DNA from: Nonlabens sp. MB-3u-79
GTDB taxonomy: Bacteria; Bacteroidota; Bacteroidia; Flavobacteriales; Flavobacteriaceae
Direction of reading: 5' to 3'
Assembly (NCBI RefSeq): GCF_002831625.1
Contig: NZ_CP025116.1
Span: forward strand, 1,302,001-1,366,000
Length of the DNA stretch: 64,000 nucleotides
Below are positions 1 through 7,095 of this stretch, one piece after another. The position numbers and the translations under genes were made by a program. Numbering within the stretch: the first letter of the stretch is position 1; every line of letters begins with the position of its first letter. Below the pieces are notes generated by a model that saw nothing but the letters and a program-made list of their open reading frames with translations, was not told the DNA's origin and did no database searches.

Positions 1-1
1 T

Positions 2-844
2 ATTCCATTGGTATGGAAAGATGCACGACAGCTTATAAAAACCGACCAAAAATACCGTGATGCTGGTGTGAACTGGAAAGAAACAGAAAATTTAATCATT
101 CAATCTTGTAAAGGTCAGCCGTTTATTACACAAGGTTTTATAGGGTCTGATAACAATGGTTTTACCACCACCCTAGGTAGAGAAGGAAGTGATTATACTG
201 CAGCAATTCTAGCCTACTGCTTGGATGGCACTGGGGTAACCATATGGAAGGATGTGCCTGGAGTTCTTAACGCAGATCCCCGGGTTTTTGAAAAAACAAT
301 ATTATTAAATAAGATTCCCTACAACGAGGCTATTGAGCTGGCATTTTATGGCGCTTCTGTCATTCACCCTAAAACATTACAACCTCTTCAAGGAAAAGAG
401 ATTCCGCTTTATGTAAAATCTTTTATGAACCCAGAGGAGGAAGGCACTGTGATAACGGCTGTGGATACTATTGAGCCTTTAACACCTTGTTATATCGTTA
501 GAAAAAACATGGTTTTCCTGAAGATATCTTCTAGGGATTTTAGCTTTATAGGAGAGCATAATATTTCTGATATTTTTCAAGAATTAAGTATTCACAAGAT
601 GCAAGTAGGCTTGCTACAGAATAGTGCGATTAGTTTTTCATTATGTGTAGAAGATAAATACGCTAAAATAAATGAACTTCTTAAGGATCTAGAATCTCGT
701 TATCGCGTAAGTCATGTAGAAGGAGTTTCCCTATATACAGTAAGGCATTATGATGGAGATGCCATCGAGTTTATAGAGTCTGGAAAGACGGTTTTATTAA
801 AACAACGCGCACAAGAAACGCTTCAATTAGTCGTTAAAGAATAG
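2..844 (+). CDS. lysC: Aspartate kinase, C-terminal part (5' end outside window)
   Basis: The open frame enters from the left edge with no start codon in view, so only about 280 C-terminal residues are present. The product phosphorylates L-aspartate, the first step towards lysine, threonine and methionine. The segment DGTGVTIWKDVPGVLNADPR is the aspartokinase nucleotide-binding loop (the S/T-x-DVPG-v-xtaDPR pattern), and the FYGASVIHPKTLQP stretch is the conserved region after it. About 120 residues follow that resemble paired ACT regulatory domains. The frame then stops with no homoserine dehydrogenase domain, so this is a monofunctional enzyme. Family assignment is firm; which feedback class it belongs to cannot be read from this part. 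Confidence 0.93.
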   Translation: MPLVWKDARQLIKTDQKYRDAGVNWKETENLIIQSCKGQPFITQGFIGSDNNGFTTTLGREGSDYTAAILAYCLDGTGVTIWKDVPGVLNADPRVFEKTILLNKIPYNEAIELAFYGASVIHPKTLQPLQGKEIPLYVKSFMNPEEEGTVITAVDTIEPLTPCYIVRKNMVFLKISSRDFSFIGEHNISDIFQELSIHKMQVGLLQNSAISFSLCVEDKYAKINELLKDLESRYRVSHVEGVSLYTVRHYDGDAIEFIESGKTVLLKQRAQETLQLVVKE

Positions 845-861
845 AGGCTCTACAATTATAT

Positions 862-869
862 TATATTTG
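862..869 (+). promoter_or_regulatory. Flavobacterial -7 promoter element (TATATTTG)
   Basis: TATATTTG matches the Bacteroidota primary-sigma -7 consensus TAnnTTTG. It lies 23 bases before the ATG at 893, a typical distance. No clear upstream TTG element is seen. Confidence 0.55.
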
Positions 870-892
870 TATACTTATACCAACCAACTTTT

Positions 893-2722
893 ATGGGACT
901 TGTGAACGCAAAAGAGGTAGCCAAAGCTATCCACATAGATAAATACGGTTTCTTAGGAACTCTAGGTGGGTGGACGTTGATGAAGCTTTTACGCATTTCT
1001 ACTCTTAATAAATTGTATGACAAGCATAAAAATAAAGACACCGCTGACTTTTTAAACGGTCTATTAGAGGACCTTCAAATTGAGTTTGAAATTCCAGTGG
1101 AAGACTTAAGACGCATTCCTAAAAACGGTGCTTTTATCACTATTTCAAATCATCCATTAGGAGGAGTGGATGGAGTTTTGTTATTAAAATTACTTCTAGA
1201 GCGTCGACCAGACTACAAGATCATCGCAAATTTCTTACTGCACCGTATTGAGCCTTTGAAGCCATTCATCATGCCAGTAAACCCTTTTGAAGACCGTAAA
1301 GAGGTGAAATCTAGTACTGTTGGTTTTATGCAGGCTATTAGACATCTTAAAAACGATTTACCTTTGGGTATTTTTCCTGCAGGAGAAGTTTCTACGTATA
1401 GAGATGGCAAGCTAGTCGTAGATAAAACATGGGAAGAGAGCTCCATGAAATTGATTCAAAGAGCTGAGGTTCCTGTAATCCCTATTTACTTCCATGCAAA
1501 GAATAGTCGCATGTTTTACCTACTCGCAAAGCTTAACGATGTTTTTAGAACTGCAAAACTTCCATCTGAAGTGCTTTCACAAAAAAATCGAGTAGTTAAG
1601 GTGAGAATAGGAAATCCTATTTCTGTTAAGGCACAAAAGGAACACAAATCTCTAGATGATTTTACAGATTTCTTACGTAGGAAAACCTACATGCTTTCTA
1701 AGCCTTATGATAAAGAAACGAAGAGGTTAAGTGATATTCCTAACGCTATCAAGATACCAAAAGCTCCCAAAAAAATAGCTGCTACTACAGATCAACAAGC
1801 CATGATTAAAGAAGTAGATGCTTTGAGAGAAATGGGGGATAAACGTCTTTTAGAATCAAAAAATTACGAAGTATTCTTATCTAAAAAAGAACATATCCCT
1901 AATGTCTTAACCGAACTAGGAAGGTTGAGAGAGATCACTTTTAGAGCTATAGGGGAAGGAACTAATAATGCGACAGATCTCGATCATTATGATGACTATT
2001 ACCATCAAATGTTCTTGTGGGACAGAGATGCTAATCGCATTGCGGGGGCCTATCGCATGGGTATGGGAAGTGAGATCAGTAAGGCTTATGGCATGGACGG
2101 CTTTTACCTGAATGAACTTTTTAAATTTGAACCAGAATTGCATAAGATGATGAGTGAATCCATAGAAATGGGACGAGCATTTATCATTAAAGAATACCAG
2201 CAAAAACCTATGCCGCTGTTCTTATTATGGAAAGGAATAGTGCACTGTACGTTGAGATTTCCAGAGCATAAATACCTTATAGGAGGGGTGAGTATCAGTA
2301 ATAAATTCTCTAATTTTTCCAAATCACTTATGATTGAGTTTATGAAGAGCAATTATTACGATCCATATATAGCACAGTACATTACTCCTAAAAAGGACTT
2401 TAAAGTAAAATTAGAAGATGCAGATAAGGACTTTATCTTTGATGAAAGCGAGGCAGATCTTAACAAATTTGATAAGATTATAGACGAACTGGAGCCCAAT
2501 GAATTGAGGTTACCTGTATTGATTAAGAAATACGTAAAGCAAAATGCCAAAGTAGTAGCTTTTAACGTCGATCCTTTATTTAACAATGCAGTAGATGGTT
2601 TAATGTACATACGTATCGCAGACCTTCCAGAAAGCACCGTAAAGCCAGTTTTAGAAGAGTTCCAAGCAGAGATGGAATCTAAGTATTTCAATGGGCAAGA
2701 TGATACAAAAGAAGAGGAATAA
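893..2722 (+). CDS. olsF: OlsF-like bifunctional acyltransferase (PlsC domain + OlsB-type GNAT domain)
   Basis: This 609-residue protein joins two acyltransferases. Residues of roughly 60-270 form a PlsC/lysophospholipid acyltransferase domain with the catalytic H-x4-D motif in SNHPLGGVD (His87, Asp92) and a downstream FPAGEVS block. Residues of roughly 330-520 resemble the OlsB/hemolysin-type acyl-ACP N-acyltransferase (segments RLREITFRAIGEG, LNELFKF and IEMGRAFI). The same order is known in OlsF of Serratia and Flavobacterium johnsoniae, where one protein makes ornithine lipid: it N-acylates the amino acid and then O-acylates the product. Glycine or another amino acid could be the substrate here, since Bacteroidota also make glycine lipids. 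The ATG at 893 follows a good promoter word. It stands alone between lysC and an outer-membrane-type gene. Confidence 0.78.
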   Translation: MGLVNAKEVAKAIHIDKYGFLGTLGGWTLMKLLRISTLNKLYDKHKNKDTADFLNGLLEDLQIEFEIPVEDLRRIPKNGAFITISNHPLGGVDGVLLLKLLLERRPDYKIIANFLLHRIEPLKPFIMPVNPFEDRKEVKSSTVGFMQAIRHLKNDLPLGIFPAGEVSTYRDGKLVVDKTWEESSMKLIQRAEVPVIPIYFHAKNSRMFYLLAKLNDVFRTAKLPSEVLSQKNRVVKVRIGNPISVKAQKEHKSLDDFTDFLRRKTYMLSKPYDKETKRLSDIPNAIKIPKAPKKIAATTDQQAMIKEVDALREMGDKRLLESKNYEVFLSKKEHIPNVLTELGRLREITFRAIGEGTNNATDLDHYDDYYHQMFLWDRDANRIAGAYRMGMGSEISKAYGMDGFYLNELFKFEPELHKMMSESIEMGRAFIIKEYQQKPMPLFLLWKGIVHCTLRFPEHKYLIGGVSISNKFSNFSKSLMIEFMKSNYYDPYIAQYITPKKDFKVKLEDADKDFIFDESEADLNKFDKIIDELEPNELRLPVLIKKYVKQNAKVVAFNVDPLFNNAVDGLMYIRIADLPESTVKPVLEEFQAEMESKYFNGQDDTKEEE

Positions 2723-2739
2723 TCTCAAAATATGACAAG

Positions 2740-3774
2740 TTGAATAACAGGGTCCTATTTTTATTTGTTTTTATTCCTTTCATCATCAACGCGCAATCTA
2801 TTAAAGGAAATATTACAGACGCCACTTCAAATGAACCTTTAGCTTCTGTAAACGTTTACTTTTCAGGCACCTCAAAAGGAACCATTACCGACTTTAATGG
2901 GGATTTTGAAATTTCTTATTATGAAAATAGTCAGAGTGTTTTTACAGTAAGCCTATTAGGTTATGTAACACAAACCTTTAGTGACCCTTTAAACACCGAC
3001 TTCTCTAACCTTAAATTACAGCCTAAAGTAGGTGAGCTTCCAGCCGTTTACCTCTATCCAGATCCCTGGAGCCGTAAGAAAAAGGAGAAGTACTTTATCA
3101 ATCAATTTATAGGTACGACTGCAATTGCAAAGGAATGTAGTATTCTCAATCTCGATAAAGTGAGAATGCGTTTTAATCCAATTACTAAAAAGATGACTGC
3201 TTATGCTGAAGAGCCTGTACTTATAGAAAATAGAGATTTAAATTACCTAGTAACCTATAACCTGATAGATTTTGAGATTAGTTTTGAAGAGGAAAACTTA
3301 GAAAACATCAAAATTAGCAGCTCCATTGAAATTCCTACCCATTATATGATTTCTTCTTACTTTGTAGGCAGTGCCTTTTTCAAAGAATTAAATGAAAAAG
3401 ATTCAAAAAGAGGGTGGGTAAGACGTCATCGCAAACGCGCTTATAAAGTTTCTGAAGTGCGATTATTTAAACTAATTGCTCAAAGCAGATTTGAAGAAGA
3501 AGGCTATCAACTCGTTTTTGATAGAAAAAAAGTTGCGGTAAAAGATCATATCAGAAGCAGGAGAAAAGGAGCTTTATATACTGTTGATTTTAGAGAAAAA
3601 AGATACGAAGTTATAGACTCTCAGAACTTTCAATCTGCTATATATCTTGACGCGCCTATATTAGTGATTTCAGATGCGGGTAATGTTCTCAATTATAGAG
3701 TTTTAAAAACAGGTGGGTTTGTTTCCAATTTAAAGGTGTCAGGTATGTTACCTCTAGATTATAAGATGGAGTAA
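2740..3774 (+). CDS. Exported protein with carboxypeptidase-regulatory-like (beta-sandwich) domain
   Basis: This is a 344-residue exported protein. The first 18 residues (MNNRVLFLFVFIPFIINA) are a signal peptide followed by QS. Residues of about 20-95 match the CarboxypepD_reg-like fold that opens many SusC and DUF5686 proteins: IKGNITDATSNEPLASVNVY, then GTITDFNGDFEIS. The remainder is unassigned and rich in Lys/Arg. The frame begins at TTG; the only nearby ATG (2732) stops at once in another frame, so TTG is the likely start. It begins 17 bases after the acyltransferase stop, so the two could be co-transcribed. The domain is typical of cell-surface proteins of this phylum; the specific job is unknown. 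Confidence 0.62.
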   Translation: MNNRVLFLFVFIPFIINAQSIKGNITDATSNEPLASVNVYFSGTSKGTITDFNGDFEISYYENSQSVFTVSLLGYVTQTFSDPLNTDFSNLKLQPKVGELPAVYLYPDPWSRKKKEKYFINQFIGTTAIAKECSILNLDKVRMRFNPITKKMTAYAEEPVLIENRDLNYLVTYNLIDFEISFEEENLENIKISSSIEIPTHYMISSYFVGSAFFKELNEKDSKRGWVRRHRKRAYKVSEVRLFKLIAQSRFEEEGYQLVFDRKKVAVKDHIRSRRKGALYTVDFREKRYEVIDSQNFQSAIYLDAPILVISDAGNVLNYRVLKTGGFVSNLKVSGMLPLDYKME

Positions 3775-3777
3775 AGG

Positions 3778-4212
3778 CTAAGCTTTTTTATTTTTTTTCT
3801 GTAGGTATTGCTCTGCAAATTCCGTGCAGTAGGCTTGTAACTCTTTGCGGCTGGCTTTAAAAGCATTTTTTATATCCGTATCACTTCCTTGAGCGGTATC
3901 AAGACTGTCCATTTTGAGATGAAAAACAGTTGCTTTTTTGGTTCTTGATTTAGCCAGCAGATGTGCTTTATCTGAAAAGGTGATAATGTAGTCAAATACA
4001 ATATCTTCCACAGCTTCAAAATTCCTTCTAGATTTCTCTACAGGTATGCCTAAAGAGTCCATCACCTTTAAAGTCATTTGATGAATAGGTTGGGATTCTA
4101 TTCCAGCACTGAGCACCTGTGTTTTCTTAGAGCTATAATAATCAAGAAACCCTTGGGCCATAGGGCCTAAGGTTGAATTTGTAGTACTGAGAACGAGAAT
4201 TTTTAGGGCCAT
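3778..4212 (-). CDS. Low-molecular-weight phosphatase / ArsC-fold protein lacking the catalytic Cys and Arg
   Basis: This 144-residue protein has the length and order of the low-molecular-weight phosphotyrosine phosphatase/arsenate reductase family: an N-terminal strand and P-loop, an SAGIES-like segment (LSAGIESQPIH) and a later DYIITFSDKA strand. In active members the P-loop is C-x5-R-S followed by Q/M-A. Here it reads LSTTNSTLGPMAQG, so the position of the nucleophilic Cys is Ser and that of the phosphate-binding Arg is Leu. The acidic DP loop is also degenerate. It is therefore probably catalytically dead or repurposed. The ATG at 4212 starts just before the family's first strand; a TTG 15 bases upstream is less likely. 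It is convergent with the upstream plus-strand gene, with a 3-base gap. Confidence 0.65.
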   Translation of the reverse strand: MALKILVLSTTNSTLGPMAQGFLDYYSSKKTQVLSAGIESQPIHQMTLKVMDSLGIPVEKSRRNFEAVEDIVFDYIITFSDKAHLLAKSRTKKATVFHLKMDSLDTAQGSDTDIKNAFKASRKELQAYCTEFAEQYLQKKNKKA

Positions 4213-4283
4213 TGTTTTCAACAACAAACATCAATAATCATGTTTGTGTTAACGCAAAGTTAAGACCATTAATTCTTGTGTAC

Positions 4284-4316
4284 AAAAAAAGGCCTTAAAC
4301 TTAACATTTAAGACCT
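4284..4316 (-). terminator. Rho-independent terminator after the TM2 gene
   Basis: On the minus strand an imperfect stem of 11 positions (AAGGTCTTAAA with TTTAAGGCCTT, one mismatch) closes on a short loop and is followed by a T run. It sits 26 bases past the TM2 gene stop. Confidence 0.7.
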
Positions 4317-4341
4317 TATATAACTGATAATCAGTTGTTTT

Positions 4342-4716
4342 TTAAAACCAGCCCTTTTTGTTGACTTGATAGGTGTAATAAAACTCTTCATCAGACTTCG
4401 TCAGATAAATAATACCTTCTATTAATCCTATAATACCTAAGGTTCCACAACTAAGAACACTTATAATTAATTGAATAATACCTTCTTTGTTGTATCCCAA
4501 AATAAACTTGTGAATACCAAATGATCCCAAAAAGATCCCTAATATACCAGCTAGAATTTTTTTGTTTTCCTGATTATTTACCGTTCGATTAAAGTCTTGT
4601 TGAAAGTTTCTGGCACTTTCTTTTGCGCTGTTTGCTGCGTCGTTGAAAGTTTCCTTGGCAGATTCTTTTGCATTTTCAAAGCCACTTTTTGAACTGTCGT
4701 ATCCTTCTGTGCTCAT
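4342..4716 (-). CDS. TM2 domain membrane protein with Ala/Lys-rich N-terminal helix
   Basis: This 124-residue protein begins with a polar helical segment of about 50 residues containing repeated SAKE/NDAANSAKES-type heptads. A TM2 domain follows at about 52-115: KKILAGILGIFLGSFGIHKF, then a GYNKEGIIQL turn, then a second membrane span ending in a short polar tail. TM2 domains are paired membrane helices with a conserved G-x-HKFYLG-like core (here GIHKFILGY). In bacteria their function is mostly unknown. The helical front resembles stress-related YtxH/LEA-type coiled segments by composition only. It is followed by a strong terminator and has its own start after a 35-base gap from the VOC gene, so it may be the last gene of a three-gene minus-strand run. 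Confidence 0.72.
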   Translation of the reverse strand: MSTEGYDSSKSGFENAKESAKETFNDAANSAKESARNFQQDFNRTVNNQENKKILAGILGIFLGSFGIHKFILGYNKEGIIQLIISVLSCGTLGIIGLIEGIIYLTKSDEEFYYTYQVNKKGWF

Positions 4717-4751
4717 GTTTATTTATTTAAGTTGGTGCTGGTAAATGTAGT

Positions 4752-5147
4752 TTATTTTTCAAATAGGTCCTCATTGCTAGGTTCCCAAAGTTCTACTTTA
4801 CGGCCATCACAATCTATAACCCACCCAAATTTACCATAATCATACTCTTCTATCTTACCGACTACTTCAACAGCATTTTGTTTCAGTTCTTCTAATAAAC
4901 TTTTTAAATCAGCGACTCGGTAATTAATCATAAAATCCTGTTTGCCTGGATCAAAATAGGTGGAATCAGATTCAAAAGGACTCCATTGTTGGCTTGCTTT
5001 TTTATCAAGCTTTACACTCTCTGCTTGCCAGAAGGTGCATCCATAGTCATCTACGGGTAATCCTAAATGCTTCTCATACCAAGCTTTTGTTGCTTGTGTA
5101 TCCTTACACTTAAAGAAAATACCGCCTATTCCTGTAACCTTTTTCAT
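4752..5147 (-). CDS. VOC/glyoxalase-like family protein
   Basis: This 131-residue single-domain protein has the vicinal-oxygen-chelate fold layout: an opening strand GIGGIFFKCKDTQATKAWYE, a central strand around FMINYRVADLKSLLEEL, and the terminal GKFGWVIDCDGRKVELWEP strand with the usual DPDGN-like turn and metal-type Glu. Such domains act as glyoxalases, dioxygenases or antibiotic-binding proteins; the substrate cannot be read here. Its ATG overlaps the stop of the upstream dehydrogenase by four bases (ATGA), so the two are translationally coupled. Confidence 0.75.
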   Translation of the reverse strand: MKKVTGIGGIFFKCKDTQATKAWYEKHLGLPVDDYGCTFWQAESVKLDKKASQQWSPFESDSTYFDPGKQDFMINYRVADLKSLLEELKQNAVEVVGKIEEYDYGKFGWVIDCDGRKVELWEPSNEDLFEK

Positions 5148-6088
5148 AATGCTTGGTGGTGTTTGATGATTTTATTTGCGATGACATCGGCAAGTTGGTA
5201 TTTAGATTCTACGGTCCATCCAGCCACATGCGGACTCAACAATACGTTATCCATTTCTAGTAGTGCCGCAAATGCCGTTGGGATTTCGCTATTGCGAAAG
5301 AGAGATTCAAAAGAACCTTTTTCATATTCCAGTACATCCAGTCCAGCACCTAAAATCTTCATGCTTTTTAAGGCAGCAACAAGATCCTCTGTGACCACAG
5401 ATTTTCCTCTTGCGGTATTGATCAGGTAAAATGGTTTTGAAAAAGCCTCTATAAAAGCTTTGTCGATCATGCCTATAGTTAATTTAGTTTGTGGGGTGTG
5501 AAGACTCAATACATCAGCTTGTTGTTGTAATTCTTGCAGGCTTACTTGTGTACAGTTCTTATCTCCTACATGTTCCTCAATGTCATGACAAATCACTTTA
5601 CAGTCAAAACCAGAAAGTTTTTTGGCAAAAGCTTTTCCCATATTCCCGTAGCCAATAAGTCCTACGGTCTTCCCGTCCAGTTCTAAGCCGCGATTTTCTT
5701 CTCTACGCCACAATCCAGATCGGACTTCTCGGTCTGCTCTATTTAAATGATTGAATAAGGAAAGCAACATTGCCAAAGCGTGTTCACCTACAGCATTTCT
5801 ATTTCCTTCTGGTGCGTTGTAGCAAGATATTCCTTGTTGTTGGGCAACATCTAGATCTATATTTTCCAGTCCAGCGCCTACGCGACCTATAAACTTTAAA
5901 GAAGTGGCCGCTTGAAGAAATTCTTTGTCAATGGGGAACCTGCTGCGCACGATCATCCCGTCATATTTGCTTATCACTTTCATGATGTCTTCCTTAGAGG
6001 AAGTATAATCAAAATGGTTTTCAAAGCCAGCTTGTTCTAGTTTTTGTGCAAGTATAACGTGGTTGCTATCGAGGTGAAGTACTTTCAT
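5144..6088 (-). CDS. NAD-dependent D-2-hydroxyacid dehydrogenase (phosphoglycerate dehydrogenase-like)
   Basis: This 314-residue protein has the two-domain layout of the D-isomer-specific 2-hydroxyacid dehydrogenases. The NAD-binding Gly motif is in TVGLIGYGNMGKAFAKKL. The catalytic set is present as Arg in INTARGKSVV, Glu in LDVLEYEKGS and His in LLSPHVAGWT. The length matches short SerA-type enzymes without a C-terminal ACT domain. 3-Phosphoglycerate is a plausible substrate, but glyoxylate/hydroxypyruvate reductases share the fold. No serine-pathway partner (serC, serB) is adjacent. It is the first gene of a coupled pair with the VOC protein. Upstream lies the repeat-rich gap at 6.1-6.4 kb. 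Confidence 0.82.
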   Translation of the reverse strand: MKVLHLDSNHVILAQKLEQAGFENHFDYTSSKEDIMKVISKYDGMIVRSRFPIDKEFLQAATSLKFIGRVGAGLENIDLDVAQQQGISCYNAPEGNRNAVGEHALAMLLSLFNHLNRADREVRSGLWRREENRGLELDGKTVGLIGYGNMGKAFAKKLSGFDCKVICHDIEEHVGDKNCTQVSLQELQQQADVLSLHTPQTKLTIGMIDKAFIEAFSKPFYLINTARGKSVVTEDLVAALKSMKILGAGLDVLEYEKGSFESLFRNSEIPTAFAALLEMDNVLLSPHVAGWTVESKYQLADVIANKIIKHHQAL

Positions 6089-6111
6089 GATCTATATTTC
6101 TTTCATAAACA

Positions 6112-6220
6112 GCGGACTGAATTCCGCCGCTGGGAATCTATTTTGTCGCCCCTGGCGTTTTTCAAATTCAAACTCGAGCAGGCGGACTAAAGTCCGCCGC
6201 TGGGAATTTATTTTGTTGCC
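6112..6220. repeat. Two copies (about 39 bp, 70-bp period) of a hairpin-forming intergenic repeat
   Basis: Copies at 6112-6150 and 6182-6220 differ at 4 of 39 positions. Each opens with an inverted repeat (GCGGACTGAATTCCGC; GGCGGACTAAAGTCCGCC) followed by a shared GCTGGGAAT-type tail. The spacer between them carries TTCAAATTCAAACTCGAG, related to the hexamer tracts further right. No coding potential. It lies 24 bases upstream of the dehydrogenase start. Confidence 0.75.
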
Positions 6221-6239
6221 TGCGGCATTTTTTTATGTA

Positions 6240-6255
6240 GCCGAATGAATTCGGC
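6240..6255. repeat. Third short hairpin of the same gap (GCCGAATGAATTCGGC) with T run
   Basis: A 6-bp stem with loop TGAA is followed on the plus strand by seven T residues. It looks like a terminator, but no plus-strand gene lies upstream. It resembles the two hairpins to its left (stem around an A-rich turn), so I read it as part of the repeat mosaic. Confidence 0.55.
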
Positions 6256-6282
6256 TTTTTTTCTTTTCAATTTCTGGTTTCC

Positions 6283-6392
6283 GTTCCCCAACCCTAAAGG
6301 GTGCAGAAGCACAAGCTCAGGTGTTCCTATTCAAATTCAAATTCGATTTCGATTTCAAGTTCGATTTCAAATTTTAGTTTCGACTACCGCTC
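6283..6392. repeat. Intergenic mosaic: CCCTAAAGGG block plus TTCAAA/TTCGAT hexamer tract
   Basis: A GTTCCCCAACCCTAAAGGGT block (6283-6302) is followed at about 6331-6375 by six-base units of the form TTCAAA/TTCGAT/TTCAAG, then TTTCGACTACCGCTCGACC. The same elements recur in the gap at 13.2 kb. The remainder of this gap up to 6461 shows nothing else. Open frames here are by-products of the hexamer repeat. Confidence 0.6.
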
Positions 6393-6461
6393 GACCAAGC
6401 ATTTTTTTTTCTCCATCACTCAAAAATTTATTTTTCCACATGCCACATGCCTAATACCTAA

Positions 6462-6938
6462 TCAAACCTCTACCATATTGAGTTCCTGCTCATAGTCGTA
6501 TTGCAAGTCTTCATGGAGTGTGGAGATACGTGTTTTGACAATAATAAGTTGTCTTTCCATAAGGTCACGCATGGTTTTACTGCGCAATACTTGTGGATGG
6601 GTCTCTCTCATCAATCGGCAAAAGTGGATCAAAATAGAAACTTCTGTTTCCTTAATTCCCGAGTAACGCACATATTTTTTGGACTCCCGCAGGACTTTAC
6701 GCACTCCTTTTTGAAGACGGTAATTGTTTGCTGTATTGAGTGCTAGAAACATGTTGTCCATCAAGGTTTTCACGTTTGCGACGTATTCATCTTCATCAGT
6801 GGATTCAAAAAGCAGGTAGGTAAGGAGTTCCTTATTCTCTTTCTTAAATCGAGAAAGACGTAAGATGATCTTCATCAGGTCGTCATCAGACCTGAATTTA
6901 AGCTCTTCCTTTAACTCTTTTACCGTAGCCGTTTTCAT
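6462..6938 (-). CDS. Hypothetical cytoplasmic helical protein
   Basis: This 158-residue protein has no signal peptide or membrane span and a high Leu/Lys/Glu/Arg content, which suggests an all-helical fold. It opens MKTATVKELKEELKFRSDD, a SAP-like or short-helix start. The middle segment LLTYLLFESTDEDEYVANVK and a tail rich in charged residues are the other recognisable stretches. I do not recognise a characterised family. It has good codon structure and a clear ATG and reads like a conserved protein of the family Flavobacteriaceae. A copy of the GCTTTCGCGAAAGCG palindrome lies 80 bases upstream of its start. Confidence 0.55.
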   Translation of the reverse strand: MKTATVKELKEELKFRSDDDLMKIILRLSRFKKENKELLTYLLFESTDEDEYVANVKTLMDNMFLALNTANNYRLQKGVRKVLRESKKYVRYSGIKETEVSILIHFCRLMRETHPQVLRSKTMRDLMERQLIIVKTRISTLHEDLQYDYEQELNMVEV

Positions 6939-7017
6939 GATTAACGAAGATAAGCAATGGAATAGAGTTTTTAATAAATCTAAAGTTAGAAAAGCGTCTT
7001 TGTATTTGTGATATTCC

Positions 7018-7033
7018 CGCTTTCGCGAAAGCG
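7018..7033 (+). repeat. Palindromic word CGCTTTCGCGAAAGCG, copy 1
   Basis: Full 16-bp perfect palindrome in the gap between mgtE and the hypothetical gene; right flank TGCC. Confidence 0.9.
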
Positions 7034-7095
7034 TGCCAGTAGACCTACTTCTATTTGCAGAAAAAGTAATTAGAAAGCGTCAAATAGTTATACTT

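Noticed and set aside
5286..5301. TTTCGC-TAT-TGCGAAA in the dehydrogenase gene
   Set aside because: Resembles the palindrome with an inserted loop, but is in ordinary conserved coding sequence and lacks the central TCGCGA.
6245..6495. Plus-strand open frames in the 6.3 kb gap
   Set aside because: Composition follows the TTCAAA/TTCGAT hexamer tract; no start context and no protein-like pattern.
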